Assembly (NCBI GenBank): GCA_041504365.1
Contig: CP167917.1
Coordinates: 2,232,001-2,296,000 of the forward strand
Direction of reading: 5' to 3'
Length of the DNA stretch: 64,000 bases
From: Dryocola sp. LX212
Lineage (GTDB): Bacteria; Pseudomonadota; Gammaproteobacteria; Enterobacterales; Enterobacteriaceae
Shown here: one piece after another, positions 43,886 through 53,000 of the stretch
How positions within the stretch are numbered: the first letter of the stretch is position 1
Layout: the number at the start of each line of letters is the position of its first letter
Notes under the pieces: model-generated
Told to the model about the DNA's origin: nothing
What the model saw: only the letters and a program-made list of their open reading frames with translations
Databases searched by the model: none
Program-made: the position numbers and the translations under genes

Positions 43886-45745
43886 TTACTGCCGTAACTT
43901 CTCCTGTGCCGCGACTGCGGCGGCTTCTGCCCGCTGTTTTTCTGCTTCTTGCCTTTGCTTCTCAGCCAGTGCCTGTGCGGCCGCTTCTTTCTGCTCTTGC
44001 TCAGCTTGTTGGCGCGCCTCCTCAGCCTGTTGTTTCTTCTCAGCCAGCGCCTGTGCGGCCGCTTCTTTCTGCTCTTGCTCAGCTTGTTGGAGCGCCTCCT
44101 CAGCCTGTTGTTTCTTCTCAGCCAGCGCCTGTGCGGCCGCTTCTTTCTGCTCTTGCTCAGCTTGTTGGAGCGCCTCCTCAGCCTGCTGTTTCTTCTCAGC
44201 CAGCGCCTGTGCGGCTGCTTCTTTCTGCTCGTGTTCTGCTTGTTGGCGAACCTCCTCAGCCTGTTGTTTCTTCTCAGCCAGCGCCTGTGCGGCTGCTTCT
44301 TTCTGCTCGTGTTCTGCTTGTTGGCGAACTTCCTCAGCCTGTTGTTTCTTCTCAACCAGTGCTGGCACGGCTACTTCTCTCTGCTGCTGCTCTGCCTGCG
44401 TTTGCTTAGCAGGATGTGGCTGAGGCTCATCCTCCTTGTTTCGTTTGTCGGCAAGTTGCTGCGCCGTTTTTGCTAATTTGCTCTTCTGCGGCAGCTCATT
44501 TTCATCGGAGGGTGAAGACTGGCCTGAATGTTCATGTGTCTGCTGCAAATGCTGCACGAGCGTCTGGTGCAGGTGAGTCGTGCCGGATGCTCCTGCTTCT
44601 GAAGAACGTTGTAATTTTTCGCCAATGCTCTGACGGGAAACATCATTCTGTTCGCGGACAATACTTTTATTTTCAGCAGCCAGAGCGGGCAACAGAACTT
44701 TCCCTGCTGGCTGGGCGGGAGATTTGTGCTGCCATTTAACAGTATTGCCATCCTCGGCAGCGGCTTTTTTACCGTTGATGACATTCACTTTACCGGTATT
44801 AATCCTGATAAAATCATGATCCTTTCTGTCAGGATCATCGTTATGGCGATCGTGGTCATGATCATGGTGCGGCCAGTCGATATAACTGTACAGCGCATAG
44901 GCCGTGACCACCCCAACCCCGAAAGCAAGGATAAGACGCCGGCGGTGGTGAGGGTGCCCCCCCGTATCATCACCCTGATCATCGGCGTTATTGTCATCGA
45001 TAATGTAGGTATTATCGTTATCTATGGTGATATCGGTGTCATAGTCACCATCGCTGCTGGAGTAGTCGCTCGAGGGTGACGTTATGAAACTTACCGGAGG
45101 ATAAGCATTCGCTTCCCAGTCAGTGAATATTTCCTGGGAGTCATATTTAGGAAGATAAACCATGTGAGGATCGGCGGATTCAATCATGACTAATGGTGTC
45201 TCACCCGCTGAGGTAAATGACGACGGAGACTGGAACGTGATTTTTTGTTGTGGTGTGGATTTGAGTACGCCCTCTTTCTGCGCCATTAAGCGTAATCGCT
45301 GCACCGAGGCGAGCAGTTCATCTGGCTGATTCAGAAAGGCTATTCCAAGATTTTGCATCCAGCCAGGGTTACGGCCCACCGACACCAGCAGGTCCGGAAA
45401 AGCTACCAACGATTTCACGCTGGTATCCCAGGTTTGTTTCGTCACTTTCCTGAGCGCGGCATCACCGGCAAAACCGGGGTTATCATGAGACCATTGCACA
45501 GCCTGCATAACCTGCGCAGGCCAGGTTGAGGCCATTAATATTTGTGACAACAACGCATCAGGATAAAGAGCGACAGGGGCTGTCAGCTGATCCAGTTCTT
45601 GTGCACTAAATGTGTCCTGGAGGGTGGATTGTTGAGAAACTGACGACGTCTGTCCCCTGAGTTTTATCCAAGCATGAGCGCCAAGGCCTGCGATGCCAAT
45701 CGAGATTAATGACACCAGGAGTTTTTTCTTTAAAAGTGAATTCAT
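43886..45745 (-). CDS. DUF3300 protein with histidine/aspartate linker and long repeat tail
   Basis: A 619-residue protein. Residues 7-26 are a signal anchor. Residues about 45-225 form DUF3300: LTAPVALYPDALLSQILMAST, ATWPAQVMQAVQW-type helices, WMQNLGIAFLNQPDELL and DPHMVYLPKYDSQEIFTDW (in part). A very acidic linker (DYDTDITIDNDN, DDNNADDQGDD) and HHRRR precede a second hydrophobic segment (about 270-288), then an HDHDHDRH stretch. The last 180 residues are a charged Gln/Glu/Ala coiled coil built from five near-identical 26-residue repeats. Its function is unknown; an envelope-spanning or scaffold role is plausible. Confidence 0.88.
   Translation of the reverse strand: MNSLLKKKLLVSLISIGIAGLGAHAWIKLRGQTSSVSQQSTLQDTFSAQELDQLTAPVALYPDALLSQILMASTWPAQVMQAVQWSHDNPGFAGDAALRKVTKQTWDTSVKSLVAFPDLLVSVGRNPGWMQNLGIAFLNQPDELLASVQRLRLMAQKEGVLKSTPQQKITFQSPSSFTSAGETPLVMIESADPHMVYLPKYDSQEIFTDWEANAYPPVSFITSPSSDYSSSDGDYDTDITIDNDNTYIIDDNNADDQGDDTGGHPHHRRRLILAFGVGVVTAYALYSYIDWPHHDHDHDRHNDDPDRKDHDFIRINTGKVNVINGKKAAAEDGNTVKWQHKSPAQPAGKVLLPALAAENKSIVREQNDVSRQSIGEKLQRSSEAGASGTTHLHQTLVQHLQQTHEHSGQSSPSDENELPQKSKLAKTAQQLADKRNKEDEPQPHPAKQTQAEQQQREVAVPALVEKKQQAEEVRQQAEHEQKEAAAQALAEKKQQAEEVRQQAEHEQKEAAAQALAEKKQQAEEALQQAEQEQKEAAAQALAEKKQQAEEALQQAEQEQKEAAAQALAEKKQQAEEARQQAEQEQKEAAAQALAEKQRQEAEKQRAEAAAVAAQEKLRQ
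43961..44350 (-). repeat. 78-bp tandem repeats (five units) in the DUF3300 gene
   Basis: Units start at 43961, 44039, 44117, 44195 and 44273, each 78 bp and encoding 26 residues of the KKQQAEE...QKEAAAQALA type. A degenerate sixth unit begins at 44351. Units differ at a few codons (VRQQAEHE, LQQAEQE, ARQQAEQE), and near-identical neighbours suggest recent copy-number change. Copy number likely varies between strains. Confidence 0.95.
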
Positions 45746-46185
45746 ACTTTCACTCTTCGGCTAATGTCAGTTATCTTGTAATTTTTCTTCGCAATAAATA
45801 ACGCCATAAATAATCACCCTTTCTTTGAAATAAAAAATGCAATTTAAACTGGTAGAACAATATCATGACAAATGTAAGTGCGTCACCTTAATAAGGGTTA
45901 TGTTGTAAGGAGTGGCAACATAAACCCCATGTGAAGTTATTTTAAAAAAACGATATTCACCCGACAATACCATTTCATGGTTATTACAGCCTGTACGGCC
46001 ACACCATTAATTGATGATGGAATAAGTGATTTTGTACATAATAAAATTTATTACATTTTATACACATTACCTCCTTAATCAGGCTGTAGTATTCAATTCG
46101 TTATGAATAAACGACTGCTGTGCTCTGCAAGAGGCTGCTGACAGCGAGGTTTATCTACACTCTTTACTGTTTTTAGAGGTTTGTA
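45746..46185. other. AT-rich intergenic region
   Basis: About 440 bp with no supported gene, between two divergent genes. A hairpin with arms TTATGTTG/CAACATAA is at 45898-45923. GGTTTATCTACACTCTTTAC at 46149-46168 could be the promoter of the small exported protein (CTACACTC resembles a sigma-S -10). Confidence 0.5.
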
Positions 46186-46551
46186 ATGCGTAATCTGTTC
46201 ATCATCGCTCTGAGTGTCGTCCCTGCTTTAGCCTTTGCTAAGCTCATCAATCCTATGGAATTTGATAATTCCGATGTTCAGAAGGAAGAAGTGATTCAGT
46301 ACATCAAAGAAAGAGTCAAACATGACTACTGTGATGGCCCGGCGCAAATGTGCCAGGAGTCAATACTCAGAATGATGGAAAAAAGTAATTTGGATGCGTT
46401 TAAGGAAGCAACGAAAGCGACCAACAAAAAGATTATGGATCAGGTCATCCACGATTATTGTTATTCATCCAGCAACATGTGTAACTACACTACCATTAAC
46501 ATGATGTACAATAAAAACCTTGAAGATTCCAATAAATCCCTTGAGTGGTAA
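46186..46551 (+). CDS. Small exported four-cysteine protein with internal duplication
   Basis: A 121-residue protein with signal peptide MRNLFIIALSVVPALAFA (cleavage near AFA-KL). The mature part contains two copies of a motif: HDYCDGPAQMCQESILRMM and HDYCYSSSNMCNYTTINMM, each with two cysteines five residues apart. This suggests two disulfide-closed loops in the periplasm. I do not recognise a family. It is followed after 59 bp by a lipoprotein gene on the same strand, probably co-transcribed. Base composition is more AT-rich than the surroundings, which fits horizontal transfer. Confidence 0.8.
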   Translation: MRNLFIIALSVVPALAFAKLINPMEFDNSDVQKEEVIQYIKERVKHDYCDGPAQMCQESILRMMEKSNLDAFKEATKATNKKIMDQVIHDYCYSSSNMCNYTTINMMYNKNLEDSNKSLEW

Positions 46552-46610
46552 TGTATAACATATCATCACAACCGTTATTAATTAACGTTTTTATTTTTGA
46601 TGGAGTCACA

Positions 46611-46937
46611 ATGAAAAAAATTATTAGCATCACCTTACTGGCTTTTCTGCTGACCGGATGTGGCGAGCCTAAAATTGATGCTACAAGTGAGGAGTCGCTT
46701 AAAGCCTCAGCCGAAAAAATCTGCAATACGCTTACTCCTCAAAAATGCACCGAATTTGGTAATGCCATGAAAATTGTGATGATGAGTCAGTTTAATGCCA
46801 AAGAACTGATCCAATCGGGCGGTAAGAATTATGATTCTGAGCTGGAGAAAAAATGGCAGAAGACATTAAACGATAAAACCGCAGACCAGGTTATTAAAGA
46901 AGCTACCGAGATCAAAACAACTCACCACATGAAATAA
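46611..46937 (+). CDS. DUF6694-type lipoprotein
   Basis: A 108-residue protein starting MKKIISITLLAFLLTGCGEP with lipobox LLTGC. The mature sequence PKIDATSEESLKASAEKICN and the C-terminal EKKWQKTLNDKTADQVIKEA (in part) resemble the small DUF6694 lipoprotein family. Two further cysteines (ICNTLTPQKC) could form a disulfide. The ATG at 46611 follows GATGGAG. Function unknown. It lies just after the four-cysteine exported protein. A hairpin at 47009-47030 follows. Confidence 0.8.
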   Translation: MKKIISITLLAFLLTGCGEPKIDATSEESLKASAEKICNTLTPQKCTEFGNAMKIVMMSQFNAKELIQSGGKNYDSELEKKWQKTLNDKTADQVIKEATEIKTTHHMK

Positions 46938-47008
46938 GCTACAGTGTCCGACCTCCGAAATTCTGTAGATACTGTTATGGCGCACAAGAATTTTCGGTAT
47001 ATCGAACG

Positions 47009-47030
47009 GGTGTCCTGATTTCAGGACACC
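47009..47030. terminator. Perfect hairpin after the lipoprotein gene
   Basis: Arms GGTGTCCTGA and TCAGGACACC with a 2-base loop, 72 bp past the lipoprotein stop. No T-run follows, so it may be a stem remnant rather than an active terminator. Confidence 0.4.
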
Positions 47031-47254
47031 CTACTCCAGCTCGCGCATCATCGCCCCGATTATCAGCTTCGTGTTTTTCTCCAGCCTTTTCCTGTGTAGG
47101 AGCGCTCTCGAACTGAGCCTTAAAGGACAGGAATTCGCAGTATGGTTTCAGGGCCGTCCAGAAGTTGCTGGCATGGTCGCATCAAAGCACCCCGGTTCTA
47201 TTGCTGGTAAGTGCGTCATAAAAAACTCTCCATCTTATAAGCTGTGCTTTAAAA

Positions 47255-47285
47255 TCTATCACATGTGAAATATCATATGTATTGT
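47255..47285. promoter_or_regulatory. Candidate ArsR operator
   Basis: The palindrome TCACATGTGA (47259-47268) followed by AATATCATATGTATT lies 22-50 bp before arsR, where ArsR repressors usually bind. The AT-rich imperfect dyads resemble known ars operators. Confidence 0.45.
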
Positions 47286-47306
47286 TGATTTTTATCGAGG
47301 TTAAGC

Positions 47307-47627
47307 ATGCTACAGCCTGTTCAGCTTTTTAAACTGCTCGCAGACGAAACCCGTTCGACTATCGTGATGCTCCTCAGGGAGTCCGGCGAGATGTGCGTCT
47401 GCGACATCTGTGCGGCAGCCGCAGAGTCTCAGCCAAAAATATCACGACATATGGCGCTGTTACGTGAAGCAGAACTGGTCATCGACCGGCGTGAAGGAAA
47501 ATGGGTACATTACCGCCTGTCGCCACACATGCCTGCATGGGCTGCGGGTATTATTGATACAGCCTGGAATTGTGAACGAGAAAACATACGCAACAAGCTC
47601 AGTAGCGCGGCATCGGCCCCCTGCTGA
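47307..47627 (+). CDS. arsR: Arsenical resistance repressor ArsR
   Basis: A 106-residue SmtB/ArsR winged-helix repressor: PVQLFKLLADETRSTIVMLL at the start, the arsenite-binding triplet in EMCVCDIC, and the recognition helix region AESQPKISRHMALLREAELV. Binding of As(III) to the three cysteines releases DNA. It heads the arsRBC operon; arsB follows after 45 bp. GAGG lies upstream of the ATG. Confidence 0.96.
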   Translation: MLQPVQLFKLLADETRSTIVMLLRESGEMCVCDICAAAAESQPKISRHMALLREAELVIDRREGKWVHYRLSPHMPAWAAGIIDTAWNCERENIRNKLSSAASAPC

Positions 47628-47672
47628 TGGCGATGTATATATTCGAATAAACAAATGTGAATGGAGTTTCTG

Positions 47673-48962
47673 ATGTTACTGGCTGGTGCTATCTTTTTAT
47701 TCACGCTCGTCCTGGTTATCTGGCAACCCAGAGGGCTGGGGATTGGCTGGAGTGCCGCATTGGGCGCAATTCTGGCATTGCTGACTGGCGTCGTTCACCT
47801 GGGGGATATTCCGGTGGTCTGGCAAATAGTGTGGAATGCGACCGCCACCTTTATTGCCGTGATCATCATCAGTCTTCTGCTCGATGAATCCGGCTTCTTT
47901 GAATGGGCCGCGCTGCACGTTGCCCGTTGGGGAAATGGCCGGGGTCGGCTGCTCTTCACCTGGATCGTCCTGCTTGGCGCGACGGTCGCTGCACTGTTCG
48001 CCAACGACGGTGCCGCACTGATCCTGACGCCTATCGTTATTGCGATGCTGCTGGCGCTGGGGTTCAGCCGGGGGGCAACCTTAGCGTTTATCATGGCCGC
48101 AGGGTTTATCGCGGACACGGCAAGCCTGCCGCTTATTGTCTCGAATCTGGTAAACATCGTCTCTGCGGATTTCTTTAAGCTGGGTTTCTCTGAATACGCA
48201 GCCGTGATGGTACCGGTAAACCTGGCGGCCATAGCGACTACGTTGGTGATGTTGCATCTGTTCTTCCGCAAAGACATTCCAGCCGTTTACGACATTTCCC
48301 TGTTGAAAGAACCTAAAGATGCGATTCGTGATGTCGGGACTTTTAAAGCCGGCTGGCTGGCTCTGGTTTTGCTGCTGGTAGGATTCTTCGGACTGGATCC
48401 GCTGGGCGTTCCTGTCAGTCTGGTCGCTGCTGTTGGTGCCCTGCTCCTGTTTACTGTTGCGAAGAAAGGCCATGTCATAAACACAGCCAAAGTGTTACGT
48501 GGTGCGCCCTGGCAAATCGTTATCTTCTCGCTGGGAATGTACCTGGTTGTCTACGGCTTACGAAATACCGGGCTGACCCATTATCTTTCATCCGTGTTGA
48601 ATCACCTGGCAGAGCAAGGATTATGGACGGCAACCCTGGGTACAGGCTTCCTGACGGCCTGCCTCTCCTCCGTGATGAACAATATGCCAACGGTGTTAAT
48701 CGGTGCGCTGTCGATTGATGGCAGCACCGCAACCGGTGTTATCAAAGAAGCGATGATTTATGCCAATGTCATAGGCAGCGATCTCGGGCCAAAGATCACC
48801 CCTATCGGGAGTCTGGCAACATTGCTTTGGCTGCATGTTCTTTCGCAGAAAAACATCACAATTACCTGGGGATATTACTTCCGGGTGGGCATTGTCATGA
48901 CAATCCCGGTGCTGCTTGTCACGCTGGCAGCACTGGCGCTGCGTCTGTCTTTCAATTTGTAA
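47673..48962 (+). CDS. arsB: Arsenite efflux pump ArsB
   Basis: A 429-residue inner-membrane protein, the same length as E. coli ArsB and very similar: [19 protein letters not shown] at the start, [40 protein letters not shown] and [19 protein letters not shown] (phrases given in part). It exports arsenite and antimonite, driven by proton motive force. The ATG at 47673 (GGAG 6 bases upstream) is preferred to 47661, and matches the E. coli start. Confidence 0.97.
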   Translation: MLLAGAIFLFTLVLVIWQPRGLGIGWSAALGAILALLTGVVHLGDIPVVWQIVWNATATFIAVIIISLLLDESGFFEWAALHVARWGNGRGRLLFTWIVLLGATVAALFANDGAALILTPIVIAMLLALGFSRGATLAFIMAAGFIADTASLPLIVSNLVNIVSADFFKLGFSEYAAVMVPVNLAAIATTLVMLHLFFRKDIPAVYDISLLKEPKDAIRDVGTFKAGWLALVLLLVGFFGLDPLGVPVSLVAAVGALLLFTVAKKGHVINTAKVLRGAPWQIVIFSLGMYLVVYGLRNTGLTHYLSSVLNHLAEQGLWTATLGTGFLTACLSSVMNNMPTVLIGALSIDGSTATGVIKEAMIYANVIGSDLGPKITPIGSLATLLWLHVLSQKNITITWGYYFRVGIVMTIPVLLVTLAALALRLSFNL

Positions 48963-48974
48963 TGAGATATTGAT

Positions 48975-49376
48975 ATGAGCAATATAACTATTTATCACAA
49001 CCCGGCCTGCGGCACGTCACGCAATACCCTTGAAATGATCCGTAACAGCGGGACTGAACCCACGATTATTCTTTATCTGGAAACACCGCCAACCCGCGAG
49101 GAACTTGTAAAGCTGATTGCAGATATGGGGATCACGGTTCGAGCGCTGTTGCGCAAGAATGTCGAACCTTTTGAAGCGTTAGGGCTGGCGGAAGACCGCT
49201 TTACTGACGAGCAGTTAATCGATTTTATGTTGCAGCACCCTATTCTGATTAACCGGCCAATTGTCGTTACCCCGCTGGGCACTCGTTTATGCAGGCCATC
49301 GGAGGTGGTGCTGGATATTTTGACTAAAGCGGTGGGCACTGGAAATGGCTCAACTGGTTCAGGCCGAACAGGATAA
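48975..49376 (+). CDS. arsC: Arsenate reductase ArsC (glutaredoxin-dependent)
   Basis: A 133-residue arsenate reductase. The catalytic Cys12 is in YHNPACGTSRNTLEM, and the arginine triad region NRPIVVTPLGTRLCRPSEVV is intact. It reduces arsenate to arsenite with glutathione and glutaredoxin. The last 17 residues (TKAVGTGNGSTGSGRTG) differ from the E. coli C-terminal helix (KGAFTKEDGEK region, 141 aa). The catalytic residues lie before this change, so activity is expected. Third gene of arsRBC, 12 bp after arsB. Confidence 0.95.
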   Translation: MSNITIYHNPACGTSRNTLEMIRNSGTEPTIILYLETPPTREELVKLIADMGITVRALLRKNVEPFEALGLAEDRFTDEQLIDFMLQHPILINRPIVVTPLGTRLCRPSEVVLDILTKAVGTGNGSTGSGRTG

Positions 49377-49451
49377 AAGACACCAGGCATCGCTCCAGGG
49401 ATCATCCGCTTCACGCAACGCGTGGTGGAGTGCTTTTAAAGATGCTATAGT

Positions 49452-49478
49452 TAGTGCTCATTATTTAGAGGAGCACTA
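49452..49478. promoter_or_regulatory. Operator overlapping the ribosome binding site of the toxin-antitoxin operon
   Basis: Perfect 8-bp arms TAGTGCTC (49452-49459) and GAGCACTA (49471-49478) with an 11-base spacer directly before the antitoxin ATG. The right arm includes the GGAG Shine-Dalgarno, so protein binding or an mRNA hairpin could block translation as well as transcription. Confidence 0.6.
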
Positions 49479-49480
49479 TT

Positions 49481-49732
49481 ATGGCTTTTGAAATCCTGAC
49501 GACTACTGCCGCAAGCATCACCGAGCTGAAAAGGGACCCTATGGGCACCTTCCGGGCAGGCGAAGGTGAATCTGTGGCTATCCTCAATCGTAACGAACCG
49601 GCGTTCTATTGTGTTTCGCCTGCGGTCTATGCTTATTTGATGGAAATCGCCGAAGATATCGAATTAGGTCGCATGGTCGATGAACGCATGAAAGTTGCTG
49701 AATTTATAGAGGTCGATATCAATGACCTATAG
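49481..49732 (+). CDS. stbD: StbD-type antitoxin (Phd/RelB-like)
   Basis: An 83-residue antitoxin opening MAFEILTTTAASITELKRDPM, which is typical of StbD, with the DNA-binding N-terminus followed by SVAILNRNEPAFYCVSPAVYAYLMEI and an acidic toxin-binding C-terminus. It overlaps the toxin gene by 11 bp. An operator-like inverted repeat lies just upstream. StbDE pairs are common on plasmids and in chromosomal islands, and this one closes the accessory stretch that contains the ars genes. Confidence 0.9.
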   Translation: MAFEILTTTAASITELKRDPMGTFRAGEGESVAILNRNEPAFYCVSPAVYAYLMEIAEDIELGRMVDERMKVAEFIEVDINDL

Positions 49733-49997
49733 GTTGTTATTTGAAAAGCGGGCGCAGAAAGAATGGAAAAAACTCTCGCCCGTTATTCGTGACCAATTTA
49801 AAAAGAAATTAGCAGAGCGGTTACACCCCCCCCGCGTCCCTGGCGATAAACTTCACGGACGTAAAGATCAGTACAAAATAAAACTAAAATCGTCGGGCTA
49901 TCGGCTTGTTTATATCGTTCAGGAGGATGTGGTGACTGTCTATGTCATCGGCGTTGGCAAGCGTGAAAATGACGAGATTTATAAATCCACGCAATAA
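49722..49997 (+). CDS. stbE: StbE-type RelE-family toxin
   Basis: A 91-residue RelE/ParE-superfamily toxin: MTYRLLFEKRAQKEWKKL at the start, KKKLAERLHPPRVPGDKLHG in the middle and YRLVYIVQEDVVTVYVIGVGKREND at the end (in part). The basic residues and the late Gly-Lys-Arg are the usual RNase-type pattern. It probably cleaves mRNA on the ribosome when the antitoxin is degraded. Translation is coupled to stbD by the 11-bp overlap. Confidence 0.92.
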   Translation: MTYRLLFEKRAQKEWKKLSPVIRDQFKKKLAERLHPPRVPGDKLHGRKDQYKIKLKSSGYRLVYIVQEDVVTVYVIGVGKRENDEIYKSTQ

Positions 49998-50069
49998 AGG
50001 AGGTCTGTGCAACTCCAGCCTGCGGAACCTCGCGTACCGGCAGTTACACAGCAGTCCAAATGACAGGCA

Positions 50070-53000
50070 TTACCGATCTATCATGATTGAGAATGAGTGA
50101 TAGTCTTCCTCTCCAGCGCTTATCTCCACCCTATGCCGCTGCCCGTCATCACATAGTGGGATGCGGTTTTCCGGCAGCAGAACGTCGTCCAGCATGACCT
50201 GATAGCTACCTTCACTTCGCGATACATTTATCTGATAATCACTCGAACCGTGGCGGTAGACCAGGCTCACGGATGGCCAGCTCTTGGGCAGCAATGGAAG
50301 AACGGTTATCGCATCACCGTGCCGCTCGATACCCAGTAACGTCTCGATGACTAATCGATACGCCCAGCCTGCAGAACCTGTGTACCAGCTCCAGCCTCCG
50401 CGCCCGGTGTGCGGCGCTACGCTATAGATGTCCGCCGTCATGACGTACGGCTCGACTTTATAGCGTTCGATGGCGTCCGGCGTCAGGCCGTGATTGATCG
50501 GGTTGATCAGCGACCAGAGCTGCCAGGCCCGCTCGGTGTTGCCGCTGCGGGCGAAGGCCATTACCGCCCAGATGGCGCCGTGGGTATACTGCCCGCCGTT
50601 CTCGCGTACCCCCGGCAGGTAACCCTGAATGTAGCCGGGGTTAGGGCCGTTGCCGTTAAACGGCGGGGTAAGCAGTTTTATCAGCCCCGCCTCGTTATCT
50701 ACCAGCCGCGCGTCCAGCGCCTGCATGGCCTGGGAGCATCGTTCTGCGCTCCCTGCCCCGGACAGCACCGCCCAGCTTTGGGCAATGGCGTCAATCTGGC
50801 ACTCTATTGCACTCTGTGAGCCAAGTGCTTCTCCACTATCAAAGTAGCCCCGGCGATACCAGGCTCCGTCCCAGCCGGCCGCCTCAAGGCTGCGCTGTAG
50901 TTTTGTCGCCTCGCTGCGACAAAGCGTGGCGATTTCTTCGTCGTTAATACGCCCGGCAAGCTTCGCAAAGCGCTGCAGTACGTCATACAGGAAGAAGCCT
51001 AGCCAGACGCTTTCGCCCTTGCCTTCCAGCCCGACCAGATTCATTCCGTCGTTCCAGTCGCCTGCTCCCATCAGCGGCAGACCGTGCTGACCGTAGCGCA
51101 AGCCATGGCGAATGGCTTTCACGCCGTGCTGCCACAGCGAGTCTTCAAGGGCGCTGACAACCGGCTGATCGTATACCGACTCTTCGCCGGGCTGGAGCTG
51201 GCGGCCTTCAAGGTACGGAAGGCGCTGGTCGAGCAAACCGGTATCCCCCGTTGTGGCGACGTAGTGGCAGATGGACAGCGGCAGCCAGAGATAGTCATCT
51301 GAACAACGGGTGCGGACTCCGTTGCCTGACGGTGGATGCCACCAGTGCTGAACGTCGCCTTCGGTGAACTGGCGCGATGCGCAAAGCAGGATCTGCTCGC
51401 GAAGCCGCTCCGGAGCCGCATGGCTCAGCGCCAGGGTGTCCTGAAGCTGGTCGCGGAAACCGAAAGCCCCGCCGGACTGGTAGTAGCCGCTACGAGCCAT
51501 CAGACGGCAGGCAATGGTCTGGTACAGCAGCCAGCCGTTGGCAAGCAGATTAACGGCAGGATCGGGCGTCGCCACGACGATTTGGTCGAGCATGCGGTGC
51601 CAGTGGGCGTGTACATTTGCCAGCTCACCGCGAGCAGCATCTTCGCTAAGATACAGATCGATCATCGCTTCCGCGTCCTGGTGATTCTGGCCCGTGCCGA
51701 GTACAAAGATAAACGTGCGCTGGTCTCCGTCAATCAGCGTCGTCGCGGACTGCACCGCTCCGCACGGATCTAACCCCGCGCCAGTTTTATCAGACAGCGT
51801 GCGCTGTTGCATGACGGCCGGATCACGCTGCGAACCATTACGCCCCAGAAATTCCCGGCGGTCTCCCGTCACGGAACAATGGACCCCCGTTACCGCAAAG
51901 AAAGCGGTTCTTTCCGAACCGTTGCTGCTATAGAAGTTATTTGCCAGCACCCCGCAGCCGCGTCCCGTTGTGGACGCCCGGGTCACGACATGCATTGCTG
52001 ATTTGCTGCGCGATTCACCCAGCGTCCACTCCACGTAGCCGGTCACGGAAATTTTGCGGGTACGCCCCGAAGTATTGCTGAGCGTTAAAATAGCGATTTT
52101 TACGGGAGCATGTTCCGCCACCAGGATAGTCAGCTCCGTATCGATACCTGTTTCACGGTGGGCGAAAACGCTGTAGCCAAAGCCGTGGCGTGAAAGATAA
52201 TATCCGCTGCCACGCACCGGCAACGTCGTCGGCGACCAGACGGCACCGCTCTCTTCATCACGCAGATAGTACGCCTCGCCGGAACGGTCGCTGATGGGAT
52301 CGTTTTCCCAGGGAGTAAGGCGATACTCATGCGCGTTCTCATACCAGGTATAGGCCTGTCCCGCTTCGGAGATAACGGTACCAAATCCCGCATTGGCCAG
52401 AACGTTCGCCCAGGGTGCCGGAGTCTGGTCCTTTTCATCCAGAACAATCTGGTATTCACGGCCATCCTGCGAAAACCCGCCGCGGCCGTTGAAAAACACC
52501 AGCGCGCTGGTATCGGGCTGCCAGGGATCGTGCTGATTGTCGGGAAGACCCGCACGCGGAGTAAAAGCCTGTTGCGAAGACAGTGTCGGCTGAAGGCGCT
52601 GATTCAGCTGCTCTTTCAGGCCACCACCGCGGTCATCAAGAACGATTTGCGCCACGCTCAGCAGTAGCAGCCTGTCTTCCGCCGACATTTGTTCACCGTT
52701 GCGCACAAAAATACCGCCGGGCTTGTCCATCTGGCTGGCTTCAGATCCCGCCGCGATCAGCTCGACTATCTGGTTTTGCAGCTCCTGCTGATAGCCTCCG
52801 TGGCTGTCGTTGAGGATAACCAGATCCACCGCCAGTCCTTTTAACCGCCAGTAGTGGTGCGCCTGAATCACCGTGGTGATAAGCAGAACGCTTTCGTCGC
52901 TGGTGACGTTAAGGATAACAATCGGCAGGTCACCTGAAATTGACCATCCCCACAGGCCTGGCTGCCCTCGCCGGTTACGGCTAAGCGTTCTGGCATCAGC

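Larger units (their letters stand above)
46938..47306. other. Intergenic region before arsR
   Basis: About 370 bp. It contains a perfect hairpin at 47009-47030 and the ars promoter/operator near 47250-47290. The central part (47040-47210) is more GC-rich than its flanks and reads like a relic of coding sequence, but no frame stays open and I cannot name it. Confidence 0.45.

Noticed and set aside
43961-44350. Regular repeats as a CRISPR array
   Set aside because: Units are contiguous 78-bp copies without spacers, in frame within a coding sequence.
45898-45907. Second Ter-like core ATGTTGTAA
   Set aside because: The base after the core is G instead of the conserved C/T and other flank positions fail. 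The match is part of a local hairpin.
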